Shown: piece by piece, positions 16,757-23,740 of the stretch
How positions within the stretch are numbered: the first letter of the stretch is position 1
Layout: the number at the start of each line of letters is the position of its first letter
Assembly: GCA_035263725.1 (NCBI GenBank)
Contig: DATFRC010000079.1
Location: 1-38,529 of the forward strand
Direction of reading: 5' to 3'
Origin: DASXRA01 sp035263725
GTDB lineage: Bacteria; Actinomycetota; Actinomycetes; Mycobacteriales; Jatrophihabitantaceae
DNA length: 38,529 nt
Translations under genes and position numbers: made by a program
The notes under the pieces: model-generated
Told to the model about the DNA's origin: nothing
The model's input: the letters and a program-made list of their open reading frames with translations, nothing else
Database searches by the model: none

Positions 16757-17215
16757 TTATCGCCGCCTCGCGGGTTCCTTCGTGGCGAAGAGCGCGTACG
16801 CGCACAGCGCGAGCACCGTGACCTCGATGAATGTGGCGACCAGCACCGACGGTTCGAGCCAGTTGCCGACGTCGTCGTGGTCGAACGGCAGGTCGGCACC
16901 GCGGGTAACTATGTAGCCCACGATCGGGCCCAGCGCGACGAGGGCGCTCAGCTGCCAGAGTGGCGTGACGTCCCAGTGGACGAGAGCGGCCGCAACGGCG
17001 ATGGCGGCGATGACGAGCACCAGGAACATCACGCCCAGCCCGGTTGACTCCCGCCAGGTATCCGGGAGTTCCACCAGATGGATGAGGGCGATTCCTACCA
17101 GGCCCACCACAGTGAGGCCACGGACGAGCAGCCGGCGGGCATTGGCATCGAACTGGCCGGCATGCGCGACCTGACTGGCGTTCCACACTGCGGCGGAAGT
17201 GGTCTGCTGGGTCAT
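16757..17215 (-). CDS. Small four-helix integral membrane protein, function unknown
   Basis: A 152-residue protein with about four transmembrane helices: LTVVGLVGIALIHLVELP, LGVMFLVLVIAAIAVAAALV, LWQLSALVALGPIVGYIVTRG, and LVATFIEVTVLALCAYALF. It has a polar N-terminus of about 35 residues and a short basic tail. The LIHLVELPDTWRES piece after helix 1 resembles uncharacterised actinobacterial membrane proteins. I chose ATG 17215, preceded by GAAAGG, over the ATG at 17245. It lies 30 bp after ybaK and 22 bp before plsC. I cannot assign a function. Confidence 0.72.
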   Translation of the reverse strand: MTQQTTSAAVWNASQVAHAGQFDANARRLLVRGLTVVGLVGIALIHLVELPDTWRESTGLGVMFLVLVIAAIAVAAALVHWDVTPLWQLSALVALGPIVGYIVTRGADLPFDHDDVGNWLEPSVLVATFIEVTVLALCAYALFATKEPARRR

Positions 17216-17232
17216 CGCGAGCCTTTCAGTCG

Positions 17233-17270
17233 AACGAGTCAGCATCTACCCATTAATGACGTGACTCGTT
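17233..17270. repeat. 9-bp perfect inverted repeat spanning the ybaK stop
   Basis: AACGAGTCA (17233-17241) and TGACTCGTT (17262-17270) are perfect complements around a 20-nt loop containing the ybaK stop codon (17246-17248). In the minus-strand mRNA this hairpin sits between ybaK and the membrane-protein gene. It could limit read-through or protect an RNA end. There is no T-tract. Confidence 0.45.
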
Positions 17271-17815
17271 ACTGACGGGTTCAGCTCGCGTCGGGCAGCT
17301 AGCCCCTCGATGACCTCGGCCGCGGGCAGTCTCGCGAGCGCCTCCGCGGGCAGGGCCAGTTTGGAGCCCCGGATGCCGCTGCCGATGACCACAAGGCCGC
17401 GTGTCAGCACCGCGGCATCGATCAGCACGGGCCACTCGCGCGGCAACCCGATCGGAGTAATGCCCCCGTACTCCATGCCGGTCAGCCGCACCGCGTCGTC
17501 CATCGGCGCGAACGACGCCTTGCGGGCGCCGAGACGGCGGCGCACCACGCCGTTGACGTCGGCCCGCGTCGGAGCCAGCACCACGCAGGCCGCATATGAC
17601 GTGTCGGAGCCGCGGCGGCCGGCGATGACGACGCAGTTCGCCGAGTCGTCGGGCGAGACACCGTAGCGATCGCAGAACGCCGCGGTGTCCGCCAGCGACG
17701 GGTCGATCGGCGCGACGGCCACCTCGCCGTCCCACGAGGCCAGCGCCGCGGCGACCGGCGCTGCGACCAATTCGCCGTCTGCCGGGCGCCACGCCAACGA
17801 GCCGAGAGCGATCAT
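17246..17815 (-). CDS. YbaK/ProX-family aminoacyl-tRNA deacylase (editing domain)
   Basis: A 189-residue free-standing editing protein. The block GARKASFAPMDDAVRLTGMEYGGITPIGLP contains the conserved lysine (ARKAS) and the TGxxxGGxxPIG signature of YbaK/ProX proteins, which hydrolyse mischarged tRNA such as Cys-tRNA(Pro) or Ala-tRNA(Pro). The N-terminal extension (SLAWRPADGELVAAPVAAALASWD) resembles a common actinobacterial subtype, so the exact tRNA substrate is uncertain. The ATG at 17815 leaves 18 bp to the divergent antiporter subunit gene. A hairpin covers the stop codon. It heads a co-directional set with the membrane protein and PlsC genes. Confidence 0.82.
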   Translation of the reverse strand: MIALGSLAWRPADGELVAAPVAAALASWDGEVAVAPIDPSLADTAAFCDRYGVSPDDSANCVVIAGRRGSDTSYAACVVLAPTRADVNGVVRRRLGARKASFAPMDDAVRLTGMEYGGITPIGLPREWPVLIDAAVLTRGLVVIGSGIRGSKLALPAEALARLPAAEVIEGLAARRELNPSVTSHVING

Positions 17816-17820
17816 CCCCG

Positions 17821-17826
17821 TAGTGT
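17821..17826 (+). promoter_or_regulatory. -10 element for a leaderless antiporter-subunit mRNA
   Basis: TAGTGT ends 7 nt before the GTG at 17834 in the 18-bp gap to ybaK. It matches the TANNNT leaderless arrangement. The same six bases precede the starts at 4931 and 20467. A weaker AACACT on the minus strand, overlapping it, sits 6 nt before the ybaK ATG. Confidence 0.4.
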
Positions 17827-17833
17827 TGCCGAC

Positions 17834-18310
17834 GTGAGTGTGGACATCACCAGCCGGGTACTGCCGGGCATCGGTGTGTGCCACGAGTTGGCGCTGCACG
17901 AGGGCCGGCACATCGGCATTGTGATCCGGCGGACCGGCCAGCGTGACTTCGTGGTCTACGACGAAGAGGGCGACGGCGCCGCCGCCGGCGTCACACTCAC
18001 CGCCGACGAGGCGATCGCCGTCGCCGAGGTCCTGGCGGCACCCCGGGTGGTGTTCCCGTCGCCGGTCGAGGGGCTGATCGTCGAACAGCTGCCGGTCCCC
18101 GCCGACTCACCGTTCGCGCGGCGCCCGCTCGGTGACACGCATGCACGCACACGCACGGGCGCATCGATCGTTGCAGTGCTGCGGCAGGGCACCGCGCTGC
18201 CCTCACCGACGCCCGAGTTCGTGCTGCACGCCAACGACCTCGTCGTCACGGTCGGGACGCGGGCCGCGATCGACCAGGTGGCGCGCATCCTGGACGGCAG
18301 CGCGGAGTGA
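17834..18310 (+). CDS. Cation:proton antiporter regulatory subunit (KhtT-like, RCK_C/TrkA-C domain)
   Basis: A 158-residue cytoplasmic protein. The N-terminal half (TSRVLPGIGVCHELALHEGRHIGIVIRRTGQRDFVVYD) is the KhtT-type N-domain. The C-terminal half (VVFPSPVEGLIVEQLPVPADSPFARRPLGD, ASIVAVLRQGTALPSPTPEFVLHANDLVVTVGT) is an RCK_C/TrkA-C domain, which in relatives binds a nucleotide such as c-di-AMP and gates the antiporter. The GTG at 17834 lacks a ribosome site but has TAGTGT 7 nt upstream, so the message is likely leaderless. Its stop overlaps the GTG start of the antiporter gene (GTGA), as expected for a two-subunit transporter. Confidence 0.85.
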   Translation: MSVDITSRVLPGIGVCHELALHEGRHIGIVIRRTGQRDFVVYDEEGDGAAAGVTLTADEAIAVAEVLAAPRVVFPSPVEGLIVEQLPVPADSPFARRPLGDTHARTRTGASIVAVLRQGTALPSPTPEFVLHANDLVVTVGTRAAIDQVARILDGSAE

Positions 18311-19485
18311 ACGCCGGCCACGGCGCGACCAACGTCGCCGTGCTGCTTATCGAACTCGGCGCCATCTTGTTCGCACTGGGCCTGCTCGGCCGCCTCGCAC
18401 GGCGGTTTCGGATTCCCGTGATCCCGCTGTACCTACTCGGCGGGCTGGCGTTCGGGCAGGGCGGAGTGCTGGAGCTGTCGGCCAGCGAAGAATTCGTCCG
18501 GATCGCTGCCGACATAGGTGTGATCCTCCTGCTGGTCATGCTCGGCCTGGAGTACTCGGCCAGCGAGCTGCGCGCCAGTCTGCGCACCCAGGCGCCGATC
18601 GGCGTGCTGGACGGCTTGCTCAACGCGGTGCCCGGCGTCCTTATCGCATTGATCGCGGGGTGGGGCGGGGTGGCCGCCGTGGCGCTGGGCGGTATCACGT
18701 GGGTGTCGTCCTCCGGCGTGATCGCCAAGATGCTGGGGGACAGCGGCCGGCTGGCCAACCACGAGACACCGACCATCCTGGGCGTGCTGGTCATCGAAGA
18801 CGTGGCGATGGCGCTATATCTGCCGCTGCTCACCGCGCTCCTCGCCGGCGGCGGAGCTGGCAAGGTTGTGCTCGCGGTCGTGATCGCTGTCGTCGCGGTC
18901 GGCTCGGTCATCGTGGTGGCCACCCGCTTCGGCCGGCACGTCACGCAGCTCGTAGCGGCGCAGGACAACGAGTCGCTGCTGCTCGGCGTGCTTGGTCTCA
19001 CCCTGCTGGTGGCCGGGCTCGCCGAGCGGTTGCATGTGTCCGCCGCCGTCGGGGCATTCCTGGTCGGCATCGCCGTGTCGGGCAGCGTGGCGGAAACGGC
19101 AGCGGAAGTGCTCGCGCCGCTGCGGGACGTCTTCGCAGCGGTGTTCTTCGTGGCTTTCGGACTGTCCACCAATCCGCACACGCTCCCAGCCGTACTGCCG
19201 CTCGCGCTGCTACTCGCGGCCCTCACGGCCGGCACCAAGATGGCGACCGGATACCTCGCTGCCCGGCGCGCCGGCGTCAGGCGGCGCGGCCGCTGGCGGG
19301 CCGCGGTCACGCTGGTTCCACGAGGCGAGTTCTCTGTTGTAGTCGCCGCGCTGGCGGTGAGCGCGGGCGCGGAGACCAAGCTTGGCCCGACGGCCGCCTG
19401 CTACGTGCTGATCACGATCCTGCTGGGAGCCGCCGCCTATCGATGGCCGGACCACTTACAGCCGGAACAAACAGCCACCCCGTGA
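18307..19485 (+). CDS. CPA2-family cation/proton antiporter (KhtU/KefB-like)
   Basis: A 392-residue membrane protein with about twelve hydrophobic segments and no C-terminal nucleotide-binding domain. That regulatory function is supplied by the preceding gene. CPA2 features include PVIPLYLLGGLAFGQGG, LLLVMLGLEYSASEL, GGITWVSSSGVIAKML, the ion-site pair in LVIEDVAMALYLPLL, and VPRGEFSVVVAALA near the end. It should exchange K+ or Na+ for protons at the inner membrane and act in pH or osmotic balance. The start GTG overlaps the KhtT-like stop by 4 bases. Ion selectivity cannot be read from the sequence. Confidence 0.87.
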   Translation: MNAGHGATNVAVLLIELGAILFALGLLGRLARRFRIPVIPLYLLGGLAFGQGGVLELSASEEFVRIAADIGVILLLVMLGLEYSASELRASLRTQAPIGVLDGLLNAVPGVLIALIAGWGGVAAVALGGITWVSSSGVIAKMLGDSGRLANHETPTILGVLVIEDVAMALYLPLLTALLAGGGAGKVVLAVVIAVVAVGSVIVVATRFGRHVTQLVAAQDNESLLLGVLGLTLLVAGLAERLHVSAAVGAFLVGIAVSGSVAETAAEVLAPLRDVFAAVFFVAFGLSTNPHTLPAVLPLALLLAALTAGTKMATGYLAARRAGVRRRGRWRAAVTLVPRGEFSVVVAALAVSAGAETKLGPTAACYVLITILLGAAAYRWPDHLQPEQTATP

Positions 19486-19490
19486 ACGCT

Positions 19491-19913
19491 ATGTGTGGCG
19501 TGGACGAGACCGAACGATTGCTCCGCACCTACGACACGATCACGGTGGTGGGCGCCAGCCGCGACCCGGACAAGGCGGCGCATGCAATCCCGGCACAGAT
19601 GCAAAGCCGCGGGTGGCGAATCATCCCGGTCAACCCGTATGCGCATGAGCTGTTCGGCGAGAAGGCCTATCCGACAGTCGCCGACGTACCCGAGCCACTC
19701 GGGCTCGTCGACATCTTCCGCCCCTCCCAGGACGCCGCCGAGATCGTCCGGCAGGCGATCGCCGCGGGTGCTACCGCGGTATGGCTGCAGCTAGGCATCG
19801 TTTCCGCGGAGGCACGGGCGCTGGCCGAGCAGGCCGGCATCGCCTACGTCGAGAACCGCTGCCTCGCCGTCGAGCGGGCGCGCTACGCCCTCGAGGCGAA
19901 GTCCAGGACCTGA
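19491..19913 (+). CDS. CoA-binding domain protein (YccU-like)
   Basis: A 140-residue single-domain Rossmann protein. TITVVGASRDPDKAAHAIPAQMQSRGWRIIPVNPYAHELFGEKAYPTVADVPEPLGLVDIFRP is the CoA_binding_2 fold, and the end (GATAVWLQLGIVSAEARALAEQAGIAYVENRCLAVE) is the usual YccU C-terminus. Proteins of this family bind CoA or a similar nucleotide, and their role is not established. Two starts are possible: ATG 19491, used here, or GTG 19482, which would overlap the antiporter stop as GTGA. Either way it is co-transcribed with the antiporter pair. Its 3' end overlaps the opposing FMN reductase gene by 31 bases. Confidence 0.83.
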   Translation: MCGVDETERLLRTYDTITVVGASRDPDKAAHAIPAQMQSRGWRIIPVNPYAHELFGEKAYPTVADVPEPLGLVDIFRPSQDAAEIVRQAIAAGATAVWLQLGIVSAEARALAEQAGIAYVENRCLAVERARYALEAKSRT

Positions 19914-20443
19914 TCGGTCACCAGCCGCAGCGCCGCGGCGATGGGCTCGAGCAGCACGCCGCCTTCGGCGAACACCTGATCGGCCGAGTTCACCGTGACG
20001 CCATACGGCGTGGGCCAGCCGCGCAGCGCATGGATCGTCGATCGCAGCGACACGAGCGTCGTACCACACGCCTGCCAGCCGGCCGCGGTGACGATCGTGC
20101 CGACGGCCCGGCCTGACAGGTACGGCCGCGCGTCGTCGCGCAGCGACTCGAGGTGGTCCATTCCGTTCTTGACCAGCCCGGACATGCCGCCGTGGTAACC
20201 GGGAGTCGCGATGATCAGACCATCGGCCGCGGCCACGGCGGTGACCAGCTCGGCAGCGGCGGCCGAATCCTCGTCGACCACGTAGATCGGTAGCTGAGCC
20301 AGGAACGCGCCGCCGAAGGCCATGGTGCGGACACCGTGAGCCTGCGCCTGCGCCAATGCCGTGCGCAGCAACTCGTCGGTAAGCGATGTCGCCCGGGTCG
20401 AGCCGCCGATCCCGACGACGAGCGGCCGAGCGTCCGCGTCCAT
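19883..20443 (-). CDS. NADPH-dependent FMN reductase
   Basis: A 186-residue flavodoxin-fold reductase. The FMN phosphate loop is GIGGSTRATSLTDELL (11-26), and the second binding loop is TPGYHGGMSGLVKNGMDHLE, equivalent to the PxYxxxxPGxLKNxxD pattern of the family. It would use NAD(P)H to reduce FMN, quinones or similar acceptors in the cytoplasm. I chose ATG 20443; an in-frame start 16 codons upstream would run into the divergent PEBP gene. A TACGGT element lies 7 nt upstream and suggests a leaderless mRNA. The gene ends inside the end of the CoA-binding gene on the other strand. Confidence 0.86.
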   Translation of the reverse strand: MDADARPLVVGIGGSTRATSLTDELLRTALAQAQAHGVRTMAFGGAFLAQLPIYVVDEDSAAAAELVTAVAAADGLIIATPGYHGGMSGLVKNGMDHLESLRDDARPYLSGRAVGTIVTAAGWQACGTTLVSLRSTIHALRGWPTPYGVTVNSADQVFAEGGVLLEPIAAALRLVTDQVLDFASRA

Positions 20444-20450
20444 GGGCCCG

Positions 20451-20460
20451 ACCGTAGTGT
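20451..20460. promoter_or_regulatory. Overlapping divergent -10 elements sharing one TA
   Basis: ACCGTAGTGT holds TAGTGT on the plus strand (20455-20460), 6 nt before the PEBP ATG at 20467. It holds TACGGT on the minus strand (20456 down to 20451), 7 nt before the FMN reductase ATG at 20443. The arrangement repeats that at 4914-4923. Both transcripts would be leaderless. Confidence 0.5.
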
Positions 20461-20466
20461 GTGCCC

Positions 20467-21009
20467 ATGAGCCTCGAACGTCCGCCCGCACCGGATCCTT
20501 ACTCGCTGCTCCCCACCGTCGGCACGTTCACCGTCACGAGCACCGACGTCAGCGAAGGCGAACAGCTCTCGCACAAGCACATCTATACGGGCGCCGAGCC
20601 CGACGCAGGCAACATATCGCCGCAGCTCGCCTGGTCGGGGTTCCCCGACGGCACGAAGAGCTTCACCGTGACGTGCTTCGACCCGGACGCGCCGACACCG
20701 TCGGGCTTCTGGCATTGGGCGCTGGTCGACCTGCCCGTGTCGACCACATCGCTTCCGACGGGCGCCGGGCATGTCGACGCACCCCTGCCCGGAAAGGCGT
20801 TCCACGTCCGCAACGACTGGAGCAGCAAGGACTACGGCGGCGCCTACCCGCCACCCGGTGATCGCCCGCACCGCTACTACTTCGTGGTGCATGCCCTGGA
20901 CGTCGACTCGCTCGGCGTGGACAGCGACACCAGCGCCACGGTGGTCGCATTCAACATGGCGTTCCATACATTGGCGCGGGCCCAGATCGTTCCGATCTTC
21001 TCGCACTGA
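20467..21009 (+). CDS. YbhB/YbcL family protein (PEBP, Raf-kinase-inhibitor-like)
   Basis: A 180-residue phosphatidylethanolamine-binding-protein fold. NISPQLAWSGFPDGTKSFTVTCFDPDAPTPSGFWHWALVDLP contains the anion-binding DPDAP and GxxHW motifs, and DYGGAYPPPGDRPHRYYFVVHALD is the second signature. Bacterial members are usually cytoplasmic, with poorly defined roles. No signal peptide is present. ATG 20467 is used; GTG 20461 would add two codons. It is divergent from the FMN reductase with a 23-bp gap containing shared -10 elements. Confidence 0.88.
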   Translation: MSLERPPAPDPYSLLPTVGTFTVTSTDVSEGEQLSHKHIYTGAEPDAGNISPQLAWSGFPDGTKSFTVTCFDPDAPTPSGFWHWALVDLPVSTTSLPTGAGHVDAPLPGKAFHVRNDWSSKDYGGAYPPPGDRPHRYYFVVHALDVDSLGVDSDTSATVVAFNMAFHTLARAQIVPIFSH

Positions 21010-21106
21010 CCGCGCTGCCCGGCCGCTATGGGCACCCGCGCTGCTGCCGGCGCGGTGCTGCCCCGCGTGCGCGCTGACGTTCGAAGTGCGCCCCTTGGGC
21101 TACGCA

Positions 21107-21140
21107 CGGCAGCCGCTGTGCTCCGCTCGGCAGCCGCTGT
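21107..21140 (+). repeat. Two adjacent copies of a 13-bp direct repeat, 21-bp period
   Basis: CGGCAGCCGCTGT occurs at 21107-21119 and 21128-21140 in the 233-bp gap between the PEBP and MFS genes. A degenerate third copy (AGGCAACCGTT) starts near 21152. The gap otherwise holds only the likely MFS promoter region. Confidence 0.45.
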
Positions 21141-21206
21141 ACGGATTGTCGAGGCAACCGTTACTGCCCGCACGTAGTAGTTCACCGCGGGTCGCACTGC
21201 ACCGGC

Positions 21207-21212
21207 TACTGT
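21207..21212 (+). promoter_or_regulatory. Possible -10 element of the MFS gene
   Basis: TACTGT fits TANNNT. It would start transcription near 21219, leaving about 24 nt of leader that includes AGGAGAGG before the ATG at 21243. A TTCACC at 21181 is 20 bp upstream, a poor -35 spacing. Confidence 0.3.
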
Positions 21213-21242
21213 TTGCCCAACGGGGGCAGGAGAGGGACGGGT

Positions 21243-22547
21243 ATGCACCATCAAGGTCGGAATGGCGCGACCTTCGGTGATGTTGTCCGCATCCCCGAGT
21301 ACCGCGCGATCTGGCTCGCGGACGCGCAGTCGATCGCCGGCGACCAGATCGCCCGGGTGTCACTCGCGATCCTCGTCTTCGAGCGCACCCACTCCACCGG
21401 GCTGACCGCGCTCGTCTATGCCCTGACATACCTGCCCGCCATCGTGGGCGGCGCGTTCCTCGCCGGCATCGCGGATCGGTTCCCCCGACGCGACGTGATG
21501 GTCTACTGCGACCTCATCCGCGCGGCGCTGTTCGGCGTGGTCGCGATCCCACAAATGCCACTGGCCGTCGTGTGCCTGCTGATCGTGCTCGCGGTGCTGT
21601 CGACCTCGCCCTTCTCGGCCGCCGAGTCCGCGCTGATGCCGACCATTCTGGCCGATCACGAGCAGTACGTCGTCGGCGCCGGACTCCGCGCCACGACCGC
21701 CCAGCTCGCGCAGCTTTTCGGGTTCGCGGTCGGCGGCGTGCTCGTCAGCGCGATCGGCGCTCATTGGGGCCTGGCGATCGACGCGGCAACGTTTGCGGTG
21801 TCGGCAGTGCTCGTGGTGCGCTTCGTCCAGCACCGTCCCGTACCTGCGCGTATGGACGGCCTCGACACTGAGCCGCCACGACGCCGCATGCTGGACGGCG
21901 CTCGCACCGTCTTCGGCGACGCCCGGCTGCGTTCGCTGATGCTGCTCGCCTGGCTGGCGGCCTTCTACGTCGTACCCGAGGGGCTGGCGCCGTCGTATGT
22001 GGCGGCAATCGGCGGCAGCACGGCGGCGGTCGGCGCGATCATGGCGGCCGATCCCGCCGGCAGCGCCATCGGCGCGGCACTGTTCGTGCGCCTGGTGCCG
22101 GCACACGTGCGCGCCTGGCTGATGAGCGTGCTTGCCTTTGTCGCCGGTCTGCCGTTGATCATCTGCGGCTTCGCGCCCGGGATCGTCGTGTCCGTGTTGC
22201 TGATTGCTGCCACCGGCATCTGCAGCGCGTTTCAGGTGCAGGCGTCGACCACGTTCATGCGTGTCGTCCCGGACGACCGCCGCGGGCAAGCGTTCGGACT
22301 CGCCCAGTCAGGGCTGATCGCGGTGCAAGGCCTGGGCATCGCCGTGTTCGGCTTCGTCGGCGACCAGGTCGGCGCGCCGCACGCGATCGCGCTGGCCGGT
22401 GCCATCGGCTCCGCACTTGCGATCGTCCTCGGCATCTCGTGGGAACGTGCCCGACGCGCCCACCAGCGCACGGAACGCAAGATCCCGGCCGGCGTCGGGC
22501 GCGCGCACACTGGCCGTATCCCACGTCAGGCCGAGGACGTCCGGTGA
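21243..22547 (+). CDS. MFS transporter (MFS_3/enterobactin-exporter-like)
   Basis: A 434-residue inner-membrane transporter with about twelve transmembrane segments. FGDVVRIPEYRAIWLADAQSIAGDQIARVSLAILVFERTHSTGLTALVYALTYLPAIVGG followed by ADRFPRRDVMVYCDLIR is the classic start of the MFS_3 subfamily, with the loop 2-3 motif A in DRFPRR. A cytoplasmic linker of about 30 residues (RPVPARMDGLDTEPPRRRM) separates the halves. The tail is basic. Relatives export drugs or siderophores; the substrate is unknown. ATG 21243 follows AGGAGAGG and is preferred over an upstream in-frame ATG at 21213. It converges on the VOC gene. Confidence 0.87.
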   Translation: MHHQGRNGATFGDVVRIPEYRAIWLADAQSIAGDQIARVSLAILVFERTHSTGLTALVYALTYLPAIVGGAFLAGIADRFPRRDVMVYCDLIRAALFGVVAIPQMPLAVVCLLIVLAVLSTSPFSAAESALMPTILADHEQYVVGAGLRATTAQLAQLFGFAVGGVLVSAIGAHWGLAIDAATFAVSAVLVVRFVQHRPVPARMDGLDTEPPRRRMLDGARTVFGDARLRSLMLLAWLAAFYVVPEGLAPSYVAAIGGSTAAVGAIMAADPAGSAIGAALFVRLVPAHVRAWLMSVLAFVAGLPLIICGFAPGIVVSVLLIAATGICSAFQVQASTTFMRVVPDDRRGQAFGLAQSGLIAVQGLGIAVFGFVGDQVGAPHAIALAGAIGSALAIVLGISWERARRAHQRTERKIPAGVGRAHTGRIPRQAEDVR

Positions 22548-22578
22548 CGGTCCACATCTGCGACGCGCACCGGGCGTT

Positions 22579-23088
22579 TCACCGGTTGCCGGAGAGCTCC
22601 CTGCTCAATGACTCTTGCACATAGGCCATCGCCTCCTTTGCATCTTGATCAGCGAAGCGGCGCGCCAGTTCCGCGGGGCCGACATCCTCGAGCCGCTGAT
22701 GCACCCACCACAGATGTCCCTGCGGATCGCGTAGGCGGGCCACCCGTTCACCGAAGGCCAGCCCGGTCGGGCGCGTGACGGGCCGCGCACCCGCCGCCAC
22801 CGCCCGGTCGAACGCCTCCCCCACGTCTGCGACGTACACCCGCAGGTGCGCCGGCGTCGGTGGCCACCCGGCGTGTGCGTCGAACAACATGACGACGGAG
22901 TCACCGATCTCCACCTCGACGTGCGCGATGCGCCCGGCTGCGTCCAACATTCTCGAGCCCGGGGTCTCGACCGCTCCGAATGTGGTCTCCAGAAACGAGA
23001 TTTCCGCTGCGGTGTCGGGGCCGATGACCCACGGGTCGACACACGAGTACCGCGCCGGAATCGGCACCGTCTCTTGGTCTTCGGTCAT
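22579..23088 (-). CDS. VOC family protein (glyoxalase/PhnB-like)
   Basis: A 169-residue cytoplasmic protein with the paired beta-alpha-beta-beta-beta units of the vicinal-oxygen-chelate superfamily. VDPWVIGPDTAAEISFLETTFGAVETPGSRM and IGDSVVMLFDAHAGWPPTPAHLRVYVADVGEAFDRAVAAGARPVTRPTGLAFGERVARLRDPQGHLWWVHQ resemble the PhnB-like branch. Members range from dioxygenases and glyoxalases to antibiotic-binding proteins, so I assign no reaction. It lies 36 bp downstream of the Nudix gene on the same strand and may be co-transcribed with it. Confidence 0.82.
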   Translation of the reverse strand: MTEDQETVPIPARYSCVDPWVIGPDTAAEISFLETTFGAVETPGSRMLDAAGRIAHVEVEIGDSVVMLFDAHAGWPPTPAHLRVYVADVGEAFDRAVAAGARPVTRPTGLAFGERVARLRDPQGHLWWVHQRLEDVGPAELARRFADQDAKEAMAYVQESLSRELSGNR

Positions 23089-23124
23089 GTCTGCAGCCTG
23101 GCACCGGCCACCGACAAGTTCTGA

Positions 23125-23697
23125 CTAGCTCGGCGGCGACTCCGGCTCTGGAGCAACAATAAGTGCTACGCGACGGAGCGTCTCGCGTAGATTGACTTCG
23201 CTGGTCTCGGCCTGTGCGTCCGTCAGGGTCAGCCAGCGCAGCTGGGCGGCCGGCCGCTCGGGGCGGGCGCGCTCCGCCTCGGCGGTGGTGAGGAGGAAGC
23301 GCAGGTCGGCGTGCTCGTGCGCCGGATCGTCGTTCCTCGCCGGCACCGGGACGATCACCGCGTGGACGAGACGGGCGCCCGGCCACGGCGTCAGGTCGGT
23401 CAGCCCGGTCTCCTCCGCGCCTTCGCGCAAGGCGATCTCGAGCGGATCGGACTCTCCGGGCTCACCGTGCCCACCAACCTGCAGCCATGCCTGCTGGCGC
23501 TGATGCCACCGCAGCAACACGCGCCGGCTCGCTCGATCAACGATGAGCGCGGACGCCGTGACATGCAGCGGCATCGACCGCCACGGGTCGTCCACCGTCT
23601 GGGCAAGTCGGCGGATCCGGGCGACATCGACGGATTCGCGATCGCCGCGCGGTTGATGCTCCCTCAGCACGTCGATGATCGTTCGAGGCCGGCTCAC
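23125..23697 (-). CDS. Nudix hydrolase
   Basis: A 190-residue pyrophosphohydrolase. The Nudix box GGHGEPGESDPLEIALREGAEETGL is complete (G-x5-E-x7-REUxEExGU). The preceding strand HVTASALIVDRASRRVLLRWHQRQQAWLQVGG and the later EHADLRFLLTTAEAE fit the family, and the N-terminal 40 residues form a helical extension. The nucleotide or coenzyme substrate is not predictable. The GTG at 23697 is chosen because homology starts just after it and TAGCGT lies 8 nt upstream, which suggests a leaderless transcript. It is divergent from the PrmC-related gene with a 43-bp gap. Confidence 0.86.
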   Translation of the reverse strand: MSRPRTIIDVLREHQPRGDRESVDVARIRRLAQTVDDPWRSMPLHVTASALIVDRASRRVLLRWHQRQQAWLQVGGHGEPGESDPLEIALREGAEETGLTDLTPWPGARLVHAVIVPVPARNDDPAHEHADLRFLLTTAEAERARPERPAAQLRWLTLTDAQAETSEVNLRETLRRVALIVAPEPESPPS

Positions 23698-23705
23698 GCA
23701 GACGG

Positions 23706-23711
23706 ACGCTA
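23706..23711 (-). promoter_or_regulatory. -10 element for leaderless Nudix mRNA
   Basis: TAGCGT on the minus strand ends 8 nt before the GTG at 23697. It fits the TANNNT leaderless pattern. Confidence 0.35.
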
Positions 23712-23727
23712 CGTGGTGGCCCCGAAG

Positions 23728-23733
23728 TAGGGT
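23728..23733 (+). promoter_or_regulatory. -10 element for leaderless PrmC-related mRNA
   Basis: TAGGGT ends 7 nt before the ATG at 23741. It fits the TANNNT leaderless pattern, and no ribosome site is present. Confidence 0.4.
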
Positions 23734-23740
23734 CGCGAAC

